Notes: generated from the sequence alone by a model not told the origin. Positions 1 through 7,051 are shown, counted from the stretch's first letter. The stretch: 7,155 nucleotides of DNA from an uncultured Clostridia bacterium (GCA_946056455.1 CAMGJS010000040.1:1-7155), one strand, 5' to 3'. Translations and numbers: made by a program.

Positions 1-22
1 TCCCCGATATTTTAGTTTGACT

Positions 23-958
23 ATGAAAGAGAAAAAAAGTATTTTCGATAACCCGATAATTGTCTGCCTGCTTGCGCTGTTTTGCTGTTTTTTGTGGGGG
101 AGTGCCTTTCCTGCGGTGAAAAAAGGCTTTTCCCTTTTCGGCATAACCTCTGCCGATACAGGCTCTCAGCTTCTCTTTGCAGGGGTACGCTTTGCAATAG
201 CAGGGATTATGGTGATAATAGCCACCTCGGTTATCGAGAAAAAATTCTTGTACCCAAAGAAAAAATCAGTGCCGAAGGTTCTTATCATTTCGCTTTTTCA
301 GACCGTCCTGCAATACTTTTTCTACTATATCGGTCTTGCAAGAACTTCGGGAGTAAAAGCCTCGGTAATAATCAGCACAAGCGTGTTCTTTTCGCTGATA
401 CTTTCGGCTGTCGTTTTTAAGCTTGAAACTTTGACCGCAAAAAAGATAGCAGGCTGTATCATAGGCTTTATGGGAGTTATGGCGATAAATATGAACGGCT
501 TTTCTTCGGACTTTTCATTCACACTCACGGGAGAGGGATTTATAATGATTTCAACCTTGGCGTCGGCGTTTTCCTCCGTCATTATGAAAAGCTTTTCAAA
601 GGACGACAACCCGATGATGTTAAGCGGTTGGCAGTTTTTCATCGGCGGAATTTTCCTATCTGTCTTAGGGCTTTTACTCGGCGGAAATTTCTCGGTGACA
701 AGCTTTTCGTCCGCAACGCTTCTTCTCTATATGAGCTTTATTTCCGCTGCGGCATACACAATATGGTCGATACTCTTAAAGCACCGTCCCGTGTCGGAGA
801 TTTCCGTATACGGCTTTACTAAACAGATTTTCGGAGTAGCTCTTTCGGCTATCTTTCTCGGTGAAATATCCGAGGCTTTGAGCATAAAGAGCCTTGTTTC
901 GCTTATTCTTGTCTGCGCAGGAATTTTTATTGTTAATCGTCAGCCGAAAAAATCCTGA
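23..958 (+). CDS. DMT superfamily (EamA-type) membrane transporter
   Basis: Integral inner-membrane transporter of the drug/metabolite transporter superfamily, a family that mostly exports amino acids, metabolites or drugs; the substrate cannot be told from sequence. The 311-residue product has the usual length and about ten hydrophobic segments arranged as two EamA repeats, roughly residues 12-157 and 168-305. The family-typical CFLWGSAFPAVK stretch lies in the first helix (about 22-33) and an IFLGE motif sits in the penultimate helical region (about 277-281). A short Lys-rich tail ends the protein. I chose ATG at 23; a TTG six bases upstream is in frame, and the frame stays open to the window edge, so an earlier start cannot be excluded. 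No clear Shine-Dalgarno is visible in the 22 bases available. The gene converges on the PutP-type gene and ends at the shared terminator. The family call is firm, the substrate unknown. Confidence 0.9.
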   Translation: MKEKKSIFDNPIIVCLLALFCCFLWGSAFPAVKKGFSLFGITSADTGSQLLFAGVRFAIAGIMVIIATSVIEKKFLYPKKKSVPKVLIISLFQTVLQYFFYYIGLARTSGVKASVIISTSVFFSLILSAVVFKLETLTAKKIAGCIIGFMGVMAINMNGFSSDFSFTLTGEGFIMISTLASAFSSVIMKSFSKDDNPMMLSGWQFFIGGIFLSVLGLLLGGNFSVTSFSSATLLLYMSFISAAAYTIWSILLKHRPVSEISVYGFTKQIFGVALSAIFLGEISEALSIKSLVSLILVCAGIFIVNRQPKKS

Positions 959-968
959 TTTAAGACAT

Positions 969-1012
969 AAAAAAAGAGTGCCTAAGGGGGAGCCCCTTTG
1001 GCACTCTTTTTT
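969..1012. terminator. Bidirectional intrinsic terminator between convergent genes
   Basis: GAGTGCC (976-982) pairs with GGCACTC (1000-1006), and AAGGGG (984-989) pairs with CCCCTT (993-998) around a 3-base loop, with one T-T mismatch between the two blocks. The stem is flanked by seven A (969-975) on the left and six T (1007-1012) on the right, so either strand yields a GC-rich hairpin followed by a U run. It lies 10 bases past the EamA stop and 6 bases past the PutP-type stop, so it should end both transcripts. Confidence 0.93.
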
Positions 1013-1018
1013 ATTTTA

Positions 1019-2557
1019 TTACTCTTTAACTTCCTTTGCAACAGCGTCAAACTCGTCTGTAATCTCGCTGTCGGGAGCCTTAGTAAGAAGCGACACAACA
1101 ACTATTGCAATAAGTCCGACGATGAATGCAGGGAGAAGTTCGTATATAGCGAACGCACCGCCAAGACGGCTGATGACGAACTTCCAGAGGAAAACCATAA
1201 CTCCGCCCGAAATCATTCCTGCAATAGCACCGTATTTGTTGGAGCGTTTCCAGAAAAGCGCTGTCAGCATAACGGGGCCGAATGTTGCGCCAAAGCCTGC
1301 CCACGCAAACGATACTACTCTGAATACCGAGCTGTCGGGGTTCCAGGCTATTACAACGCCGAGAACGGCAATTACAACGAGAACGGCTCTTGCGATTACC
1401 ATTGAAAGCTTGTCGCTCATCTTTATTTTAAATACGCCCTTGAGGATATTTTCGGACATACTTGAAGAAGCCGCAAGAAGCTGAGAGTCCGCCGTCGACA
1501 TTGTGCAGGCGAGAATTCCCGCAAAGACAAGTCCTGCAACAAGAGCAAGAAGAACATTCTTTTCGCTCATATACATTGCGATCTTGATGATGATTTTTTC
1601 AGAGTCGGAACCTGCAAGAGGTTCGATTACACCCTGCGCTGAAAGAGCGTTTCCGATAAAGCCTATGAAAATCGCAATACCCATTGAAATAACTACCCAG
1701 ATAGAAGCAATTCTTCTTGATGTCTTTATCTTGTTCTTGTCCTTTGCCGCCATAAATCTCAAAAGAATATGAGGCATTCCGAAGTACCCGAGGCCCCACG
1801 CAAGAGTTGAGGCTATTGTAAGAAGTGAATACTTATCCGCCATAAGAGTTTCCGTGTTATGTATTCTTGCAAGAGAGAAATATCCCGCAAGATTATTTGC
1901 GTTGTCAATGACATTTCCTATTCCGCCTGCGGAATAAATTCCAAAGCCGACAATGCTCACAAGCGCCAAGGTCATAACTGCACTCTGGATAAAGTCAGTA
2001 AAGCTTGCCGCAAGAAATCCGCCGAGGCAGGTATAAAGAATTATGATTACTGCGCTTGCGACCATCGCAATGTGATAATCCCAGCCGAAGAGCGTGCTGA
2101 ACAATTTTCCGCAAGCGGCAAAGCCCGAGCCTGTATAAGGCACAAAGAACACAAGAATTATCACCGCCGAGATAAGCGTAAGAATTTTCTTGTCGTCACG
2201 ATAACGGTTTGAGAAAAAATCGGGGATTGTAATTGAGTTGTTGCATTTTTCAGAATAAACTCTCAGTTTTTTTGCAACCAGAAGCCAGTTGAGATATGTT
2301 CCGATAGCAAGACCTATTGCTGTCCAGCCTGCTTCTGCTCCGCCCGTTAAATATGCAACTCCGGGAAGTCCCATCAAAAGCCAGCTGCTCATATCCGAAG
2401 CCTCTGCGCTCATTGCTGAAACCAGAGGGCCTAATTTTCTTCCGCCGAGATAAAAGTCCCCGACATCTTTATTCTTTTTCGAGTATGTCGCCCCTATTAT
2501 TACCATCATCAGCATATAGGCGACAATGGTAACAAGTATTACTGTTATTGAACCCAT
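1019..2557 (-). CDS. putP: Sodium/proline symporter, PutP type (SSS family)
   Basis: Membrane symporter of the solute:sodium symporter family, predicted to import L-proline with Na+. The 512-residue length is close to the roughly 500 residues of Escherichia coli PutP. The family hallmark is clear: GDFYLGGRKLGP (residues 33-44) followed by SAEASDMSSWLLMGLPG (50-66). This places Arg40, Asp55 and Ser57 at the same numbers as the functionally important R40, D55 and S57 of E. coli PutP. MST at 353-355 gives Ser354/Thr355, matching the Na2-site S340/T341 pair. Other PutP-like blocks are the LGGFLAASFTD stretch (178-188) and the 12-13 hydrophobic segments. It is the last gene of the minus-strand operon, 38 bp after the glucosidase, and ends at the shared terminator. 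Its Shine-Dalgarno is unusually far from the ATG (see the hairpin feature). Proline is inferred by homology; a related substrate is possible. Confidence 0.92.
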   Translation of the reverse strand: MGSITVILVTIVAYMLMMVIIGATYSKKNKDVGDFYLGGRKLGPLVSAMSAEASDMSSWLLMGLPGVAYLTGGAEAGWTAIGLAIGTYLNWLLVAKKLRVYSEKCNNSITIPDFFSNRYRDDKKILTLISAVIILVFFVPYTGSGFAACGKLFSTLFGWDYHIAMVASAVIIILYTCLGGFLAASFTDFIQSAVMTLALVSIVGFGIYSAGGIGNVIDNANNLAGYFSLARIHNTETLMADKYSLLTIASTLAWGLGYFGMPHILLRFMAAKDKNKIKTSRRIASIWVVISMGIAIFIGFIGNALSAQGVIEPLAGSDSEKIIIKIAMYMSEKNVLLALVAGLVFAGILACTMSTADSQLLAASSSMSENILKGVFKIKMSDKLSMVIARAVLVVIAVLGVVIAWNPDSSVFRVVSFAWAGFGATFGPVMLTALFWKRSNKYGAIAGMISGGVMVFLWKFVISRLGGAFAIYELLPAFIVGLIAIVVVSLLTKAPDSEITDEFDAVAKEVKE

Positions 2558-2592
2558 ATTTATTTTGTATGATTAAAAATCATACCCCTCCT
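2558..2592 (-). promoter_or_regulatory. Ribosome binding site with a hairpin between SD and start of the PutP-type gene
   Basis: Reading the minus strand, AGGAGG (2592-2587) is a near-perfect Shine-Dalgarno, but the ATG is at 2557, leaving 29 bases between, far too many for normal initiation. Most of the gap is a perfect hairpin, GTATGATT (2585-2578), loop TTT (2577-2575), AATCATAC (2574-2567). If it folds, the SD comes to an effective distance of about 10 bases from the ATG, which is acceptable. The stem has no following U run, so it is not an intrinsic terminator. No other SD-like sequence lies nearer the ATG. The SD starts three bases after the glucosidase stop codon. Confidence 0.7.
2560..2583 (-). 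other. Possible 7-codon leader ORF before the PutP-type gene
   Basis: An ATG at 2583 inside the hairpin opens a frame reading MIFNHTK and stopping with TAA at 2562-2560, two bases before the PutP-type ATG and out of frame with it. The strong SD sits only 3-4 bases upstream of this ATG, which is short of optimal. It could be a mini-cistron that couples translation to the PutP-type gene, or simply a by-product of the palindrome. There is no Pro codon, so a proline attenuator is not suggested. Confidence 0.2.
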
Positions 2593-2595
2593 TTT

Positions 2596-3945
2596 TTAAA
2601 GATTTTCTCCGTTTGATTCGATTACCGTCTTATACCACATTGCAGAGTCCTTGACAGTTCTCTCGCCCGTGCGGTAATCGACATATATAAGACCGAACCT
2701 TCTGTCATATCCGCTTGACCACTCAAAGTTGTCCATAACAGACCAGTAAAGGTACCCCATAACATCAACGCCCTCATCGACAGCCTTTTTAAGACCTAAA
2801 AGATAGCGGTGGATATAGTCCTGTCTGTTCGGGTCGTGAACCTTTCCGTCAAGGTGAACCCAATCGTGACACGGAATTCCGTTTTCCGTAATAATTATAG
2901 GAAGATTATATCGTTCATTAAGAAATTTTACCGACCAGTAAAGAGCGTCGTCCGTAATGGGCCAGTCCATTGCGTTACGCGGACTGCCGATATATGCGTT
3001 TATCGTGTAGTCCTTGTCCGAATCAAGCTCCATCGACTGATAAACATTCGCGCCGTAAAAATCAATAGGCGTTGAAATAATTTCCATATCACCCGATTTG
3101 ACAATTTCATTGAGAACATCGCCGAAAAGCTCAAAAGCCTTGTCGCTGTATTTTCCGAGTGCAATAGGGTCTCCCCACCACGAGTTTGAAAAGAGGAAGT
3201 TTTCTTCGTTAAAGTCAAAGCTTAAAAATCTTGCTTTTTCGATTTCCTTTTCACGCTCGTCCTTTGGAGTAACGCATGGTCCCGTTGTAGCAAGACCGAC
3301 TTTTACTTCCTGCTTTGCGTTTTCTCTTATCGCCCTTACCGCCTTGCCGTGTGAGAGCAGAACATTGTGCGACATTCTCACAAGGTCGGCTGTCGGAGCA
3401 GTGATAAACGGAGCGAACTTTGCCTCGTAGTATCCGCAACCGATAAATACCTGCGGTTCGTTTATTGTCATCCAGTACTTGACTTTGTCCGAGAAAAGCT
3501 CTGCGCATACCTTTGCGTACTCTGCAAACCAGTCTGAGCTTTCATCGTTGAGCCAGCCTCCCTTGCGGTGCAAGGCAAGGGGGTAGTCCCAGTGGAACAA
3601 TGTCACCATAGGCTCAATGCCGTTTGCTTTGAGTTCAGAAAAAAGATTGTTGTAAAACTCGACGCCCTTTTCATTTATCCTGCCCGTTCCGTCGGGGAGA
3701 ATTCTTGTCCAGTTCAAAGACATTCTGTAATACTTCAAGCCGATTTTCTTCATCAGCGCAACATCTTCTTTGTAGCGGTGATAATGGTCGCAGGCGACAT
3801 TGCCGTTTTCGTTGTGAGCAACCTTGCCCTTCATAACGGAGTAGTAGTCCCATATATTAAGACCTTTTCCGTCCTCGTTATACGCTCCCTCTATCTGATA
3901 AGCGGCAGAGGCGGCGCCCCACATAAAATTCTTTCTGAATGACAT
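2596..3945 (-). CDS. Glycoside hydrolase family 1 beta-glucosidase, intracellular
   Basis: Retaining beta-glycosidase that hydrolyses beta-glucosides (or related beta-galactosides/fucosides) in the cytoplasm. The 449-residue length is typical of bacterial GH1 enzymes, and the protein starts directly with the family N-terminus FMWGAASAAYQIEGA with no signal peptide. Visible active-site residues are Gln17, His118-Trp119, the acid/base Glu163 in TINEP (160-164), and the nucleophile Glu354 in ITENG (352-356). Trp401 is followed by Glu408-Trp409 in NFEW. That Glu-Trp pair contacts the free sugar O4/O6 in non-phosphorylated substrate enzymes, whereas 6-phospho-beta-glucosidases carry Ser or Ala in place of the Glu and a Lys/Tyr phosphate pocket. 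So a free, not PTS-imported, glycoside is expected. The ATG at 3945 has AGGTGG (3960-3955) nine bases upstream, overlapping the stop of the preceding symporter gene, which suggests translational coupling. The exact aglycone and glycone are unknown. Confidence 0.95.
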   Translation of the reverse strand: MSFRKNFMWGAASAAYQIEGAYNEDGKGLNIWDYYSVMKGKVAHNENGNVACDHYHRYKEDVALMKKIGLKYYRMSLNWTRILPDGTGRINEKGVEFYNNLFSELKANGIEPMVTLFHWDYPLALHRKGGWLNDESSDWFAEYAKVCAELFSDKVKYWMTINEPQVFIGCGYYEAKFAPFITAPTADLVRMSHNVLLSHGKAVRAIRENAKQEVKVGLATTGPCVTPKDEREKEIEKARFLSFDFNEENFLFSNSWWGDPIALGKYSDKAFELFGDVLNEIVKSGDMEIISTPIDFYGANVYQSMELDSDKDYTINAYIGSPRNAMDWPITDDALYWSVKFLNERYNLPIIITENGIPCHDWVHLDGKVHDPNRQDYIHRYLLGLKKAVDEGVDVMGYLYWSVMDNFEWSSGYDRRFGLIYVDYRTGERTVKDSAMWYKTVIESNGENL

Positions 3946-3963
3946 TATAAAAACCCACCTTTA
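3946..3963 (-). promoter_or_regulatory. Ribosome binding site of the beta-glucosidase overlapping the upstream stop codon
   Basis: On the minus strand the symporter stop TAA (3963-3961) is followed at once by AGGTGG (3960-3955) and then nine bases to the glucosidase ATG. The 15-bp gap holds no promoter or terminator, so the two genes are almost certainly co-transcribed and probably translationally coupled. Confidence 0.75.
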
Positions 3964-5499
3964 CTTTTCTTCCTTTATAGCCTTTGCGGTTTCAGCCTGA
4001 ATATCGGGGTCAAATGAAAGAACAGGCTCTGTGTCGATGTGTCTGATATTTCTGTCAACATAGTTCTTTGTGATTTTTATTACCATCGGTGAAAGCGCAA
4101 TAACACCAATAAGGTTAGGCACCATCATCATTCCGTTGAAGGTGTCTGAGATATCCCAGGCGATAGAAGAAGTCATCAATGCACCCGATACTATCATAAG
4201 AACAAAGAACACTCTGTAAAACTTTGTAGCCTTCAAGCCGAAGAGGTATTCAAACGACTTTGAGCCGTAATGCGACCAGCCGAGAACGGTTGTGAACGCA
4301 AAGAGCAGAATAGCCGCCGCAACAAACATATTTCCAACGGGACCGAAGACATTTCCGAATGCGTTTGCAACAAGAGTAGCGTCGCTTACTCCCTCTTTTA
4401 CAAGACCTGTTGTGAGGTCGATACTTCCCGATGAAAGAACAACAACGGCTGTCATTGTGCATACTACAAATGTATCCGCAAATACTTCAAATATACCCCA
4501 CATTCCCTGATGAACGGGTTCTTTAACATTTGAAGCCGAGTGAACCATAACCGATGAACCGAGAACTGCCTCGTTCGAGAACACGCCTCTCTTGCAACCC
4601 TGAGTGATAACTGTCTTTATTGCAATACCCGTTGCTCCGCCCACAACAGCCTTTACTCCGAATGCAAACTTGAAGATAGAGGCAAATATTGCACCAATCT
4701 GATTGATATGTACGCAAAGAATGATAATACAGCCTAAAACATAAGCTATCGCCATAAAGGGAACGACCTTTTCGGCAACGGCGGCAATTCTCTGAAGTCC
4801 GCCGAGAATGATAAGTCCGCCGATTATCATAAGAACGATACCGATGATGAGAGAAGTCACCTTGACTTCGCCGAATACATAGCCGAGGTCAACTCCGAGC
4901 TTTGTGAAAAATGCGTCCTCGACATTTATTACTATCTTGTTTATCTGTCCCATATTGCCTATACCGAATGACGCGAGTATAGCGCAGACAGAGAATATAA
5001 CGGCAAGAACTCCGCCTATCTGCTTGCATCCCTTGTAGCTTCCGAGACCGTCTTTAAGGTAATACATAGCGCCGCCCGACCATTCGCCCTCTTTATTCTT
5101 GCGGCGGTAATAGATACCTAAGATGTTTTCAGAGAAGTTTGTCATCATTCCAAAGAATGCGGCAATCCACATCCAGAAAACAGCTCCGGGGCCTCCTACG
5201 CATATAGCCGATGAAACGCCCGCGATGTTACCTGTTCCTATCGTTGCGGCAAGGGCGGTACAAAGCGCCTGAAACTGAGAAACGCTTCCCTTGTCCCCTT
5301 TTTTGCGGACCTTGTTGCCCTTTTTGAACATTCCTCCGATAGTCGCCATCCACCACTCTTTGATGTGCGTCACCTGAAAGAACTTTGTGATGATCGTTGT
5401 CAAAATACCCGTTCCGATGAGAAGTACAAGACCTATCTTTACCCATACAAAATCGTTAACGGCATTGTTGATGTTTACAATGGTATCAAAAAATGACAT
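3961..5499 (-). CDS. Sodium:alanine/glycine symporter, AGCS family
   Basis: Membrane protein of the alanine or glycine:cation symporter family, predicted to take up a small neutral amino acid (alanine or glycine) with Na+. From the chosen start it has 512 residues and about 10-11 hydrophobic segments. It carries QALCTALAATIGTGNIAGV (77-95) and the exact AGCS signature GGPGAVFWMWIAAFFG (102-117). A conserved RGVFSNEA block (304-311) and a QGMWGIFEVFADT block (331-343) lie before the later helices. The usual SNEAG is SNEAV here (Val312). The start at 5499 is fixed by AAGGAGGG (5512-5505) six bases upstream; an in-frame ATG at 5583 would run through the promoter, has no SD, and adds a non-family N-terminus. 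First gene of a three-gene operon, driven by the promoter at 5552-5580. Substrate is inferred from family only. Confidence 0.92.
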   Translation of the reverse strand: MSFFDTIVNINNAVNDFVWVKIGLVLLIGTGILTTIITKFFQVTHIKEWWMATIGGMFKKGNKVRKKGDKGSVSQFQALCTALAATIGTGNIAGVSSAICVGGPGAVFWMWIAAFFGMMTNFSENILGIYYRRKNKEGEWSGGAMYYLKDGLGSYKGCKQIGGVLAVIFSVCAILASFGIGNMGQINKIVINVEDAFFTKLGVDLGYVFGEVKVTSLIIGIVLMIIGGLIILGGLQRIAAVAEKVVPFMAIAYVLGCIIILCVHINQIGAIFASIFKFAFGVKAVVGGATGIAIKTVITQGCKRGVFSNEAVLGSSVMVHSASNVKEPVHQGMWGIFEVFADTFVVCTMTAVVVLSSGSIDLTTGLVKEGVSDATLVANAFGNVFGPVGNMFVAAAILLFAFTTVLGWSHYGSKSFEYLFGLKATKFYRVFFVLMIVSGALMTSSIAWDISDTFNGMMMVPNLIGVIALSPMVIKITKNYVDRNIRHIDTEPVLSFDPDIQAETAKAIKEEK

Positions 5500-5504
5500 T
5501 GTAA

Positions 5505-5512
5505 CCCTCCTT
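5505..5512 (-). promoter_or_regulatory. Ribosome binding site that decides the start of the AGCS symporter
   Basis: Minus-strand AAGGAGGG, six bases before the ATG at 5499. This near-consensus site selects the 512-residue product over a longer in-frame reading that begins at 5583. Confidence 0.85.
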
Positions 5513-5551
5513 ATTGTTATTCTGCCTTTGCAGTAATGCTGTAACTTTTTA

Positions 5552-5580
5552 AGTTTACCACAAAATTCGGCATTTTGCAA
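5552..5580 (-). promoter_or_regulatory. Sigma-70/A-type promoter of the AGCS-glucosidase-PutP operon
   Basis: On the minus strand, -35 TTGCAA (5580-5575), a 17-base spacer and -10 TAAACT (5557-5552). Initiation is expected near 5545, giving a 5' leader of about 45 bases before the ATG at 5499. A quasi-palindrome (5541-5558, GTAACTT against AAGTTTAC with one bulged base) overlaps the -10 and start point and could be an operator. No other promoter is evident in the short gaps further down the operon. Confidence 0.65.
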
Positions 5581-5602
5581 CATTTTAGCAAGAAAAAATC
5601 CA

Positions 5603-5631
5603 TTGCATACCGTATTTTTTTGTGTTATACT
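5603..5631 (+). promoter_or_regulatory. Sigma-70/A-type promoter of the MATE gene
   Basis: -35 TTGCAT (5603-5608), a 17-base T-rich spacer (5609-5625) and -10 TATACT (5626-5631), one mismatch from TATAAT. Expected start near 5638, 34 bases before the ATG. It lies back to back with the minus-strand promoter, with 22 bp between the two -35 boxes, so a regulator bound there could affect both units. Confidence 0.75.
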
Positions 5632-5658
5632 TTTATGTGTGAAGGTATTTTTTTAAAA

Positions 5659-5665
5659 AAGAGGA
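5659..5665 (+). promoter_or_regulatory. Ribosome binding site of the MATE gene
   Basis: AAGAGGA ending about seven bases before the ATG at 5672, a moderate Shine-Dalgarno in an A-rich context. It supports this start over the next in-frame ATG (codon 11). Confidence 0.65.
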
Positions 5666-5671
5666 TAAAAA

Positions 5672-7015
5672 ATGACAAATTCAGAGAAAAAACGGCAGGA
5701 AATGCTCACCGCCCCCGTTGAGCTTTTGGTCTGCAAGCTTGCCGTTCCCACTATAATCACAATGCTTATTTCCGCCTTTTACAGTATGGCGGACACTTAT
5801 TTTATCGGCGAACTCAACGACACCTTAGCGACAGCCTCCGTGGGAGTAGCGGTCCCCCTTATGAATATCGTTCAGGCGATAGGCTTTTTCTTCGGTCACG
5901 GCTCGGGCAACTATATGTCCCACGCTCTCGGCAGAGGGGACAGCGCTTCCTCCGATAAAATGTCGGATACCTCGGTTATTCTTGCATTTATTTCGGGAAC
6001 AATTATCTCAATCCTCGGACTTATATTTTTAAAGCCCTTTGTCATCTTACTCGGAGCAACTCCGCTTATAGTCGAAAGCAGTGCCGAATACGCAGGGATA
6101 ATTCTGCTCGGAGTTCCGTTTATTATGACCGCCTTTACTATGAACAATCAGATACGCTTTAAGGGTAATGCGTTCAGAGGAATGGTAGGAATGGCGGCAG
6201 GCTCGGTCTTGAATGTCCTGCTTGACCCTTTGTTCATCACCGTTCTGGGAATGGGCATAAAGGGTGCGGCGATAGCGACAGTCACAAGCCAGATTTTTTC
6301 ATTCGTGCTACTGCTTTTCATAACGGGCAGAGTGAAATTAAGAAAGCCCGATTTTTCTCTCTCGCAGGAGATAATTTCAGCTTTGTTCAGATACGGAACT
6401 CCCTCTTTGCTTCGTCAGTCTGTAATCGGTATTGCGGCAATATGCCTCAACAATGTCGCAAAAGGCTATGACGAGCCTATGATAGCCGCAATTTCCATTG
6501 TGCAAAGAATAACCTGGATAGGCGTTTCTGTCGTTATCGGCTTCGGACAAGGTTTTCAGCCGGTCTGTGGCTTTAATGTGGGAGCAAACAGATTTGACCG
6601 AGTGCGCAGAGTATATAAATTCTGCATAATTTTTTCAACTGTGTTTATGGCGGTTTTCGGGGCGGTTGTTTTTGCCTTTTCAGAAAATATCATCGCCGTT
6701 TTCCGTGACGACCCATTAGTTATCGCCGACGGAACTCCGATGCTCAGAGCGCAGTGCATAACCGCCTTTACGCAAGGTATCATCGTTATGACGAATATGC
6801 TTTTGCAGAATATGGGAAAGACTTTTTTGTCAAGCTTTTTCGCTCTTGCAAGGCAAGGACTTTTCTTCATTCCGCTTATATACATTCTCACCGCGCTTTT
6901 CGGTATAAAGGGCTTGTGGGTGGCGCAGTCCGCCGCCGAGGTTTTAACGGCAATTCTCGCTTTGCCTATGACATATAAGCTTCTCAAAGATATGCGGAGC
7001 GCTACCGCAGAGTAA
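5672..7015 (+). CDS. MATE family efflux transporter (MepA-like)
   Basis: Inner-membrane antiporter of the multidrug and toxic compound extrusion family, expected to expel cationic organic compounds using a Na+ or H+ gradient. The 447-residue length and about 12 hydrophobic segments fit the family (S. aureus MepA is of similar size). The protein shows two MatE lobes, roughly residues 18-180 and 245-405. Recognisable blocks are the first helix with AFYSMADTYFIG (35-46), GHGSGNYMSHALGRGD (75-90), QIRFKGNAFRG (160-170), NVLLDPLFI (181-189) and GFQPVCGFNVGA (294-305), the last being the family's second-lobe hallmark. Start ATG is backed by the RBS and promoter just upstream. It is transcribed divergently from the symporter-glucosidase operon and alone, since an intrinsic terminator follows immediately. 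No adjacent MarR- or TetR-like regulator is in the window. Drug substrate cannot be predicted. Confidence 0.93.
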   Translation: MTNSEKKRQEMLTAPVELLVCKLAVPTIITMLISAFYSMADTYFIGELNDTLATASVGVAVPLMNIVQAIGFFFGHGSGNYMSHALGRGDSASSDKMSDTSVILAFISGTIISILGLIFLKPFVILLGATPLIVESSAEYAGIILLGVPFIMTAFTMNNQIRFKGNAFRGMVGMAAGSVLNVLLDPLFITVLGMGIKGAAIATVTSQIFSFVLLLFITGRVKLRKPDFSLSQEIISALFRYGTPSLLRQSVIGIAAICLNNVAKGYDEPMIAAISIVQRITWIGVSVVIGFGQGFQPVCGFNVGANRFDRVRRVYKFCIIFSTVFMAVFGAVVFAFSENIIAVFRDDPLVIADGTPMLRAQCITAFTQGIIVMTNMLLQNMGKTFLSSFFALARQGLFFIPLIYILTALFGIKGLWVAQSAAEVLTAILALPMTYKLLKDMRSATAE

Positions 7016-7021
7016 AATTTT

Positions 7022-7051
7022 AAAGCACGCTGAAAAGCGTGCTTTTGTTTT
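7022..7051 (+). terminator. Intrinsic terminator of the MATE gene
   Basis: AAAGCACGC (7022-7030), a six-base loop TGAAAA (7031-7036), GCGTGCTTT (7037-7045), then TGTTTT. A nine-bp stem followed by a T-rich tail, seven bases after the stop codon. Confidence 0.9.

Noticed and set aside
894..1484. 196-codon plus-strand open frame across the EamA end and the PutP-type gene
   Set aside because: Crosses the bidirectional terminator and lies antisense to the conserved PutP coding sequence; no family features.
1859..2212. 117-codon plus-strand open frame inside the PutP-type gene
   Set aside because: Antisense shadow of a conserved gene, Cys/Lys-rich translation, no RBS.
2567..2585. Hairpin between glucosidase and PutP-type gene as an intrinsic terminator
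   Set aside because: The stem is AT-rich and is followed on the minus strand by AAAATAAAT, not a U run; it fits a translational role better.
3568..3942. 124-codon plus-strand open frame inside the beta-glucosidase
   Set aside because: Antisense shadow of conserved GH1 coding sequence with no domain or RBS.
5500..5583. In-frame N-terminal extension of the AGCS symporter starting at 5583
   Set aside because: No SD precedes that ATG, the extension covers the promoter and leader, and its residues do not look like the family N-terminus; the start at 5499 has a near-perfect RBS.
5650..5660. T7-A6 tract before the MATE gene as a terminator
   Set aside because: No GC stem and no loop; it lies within the leader between promoter and RBS of the MATE gene.
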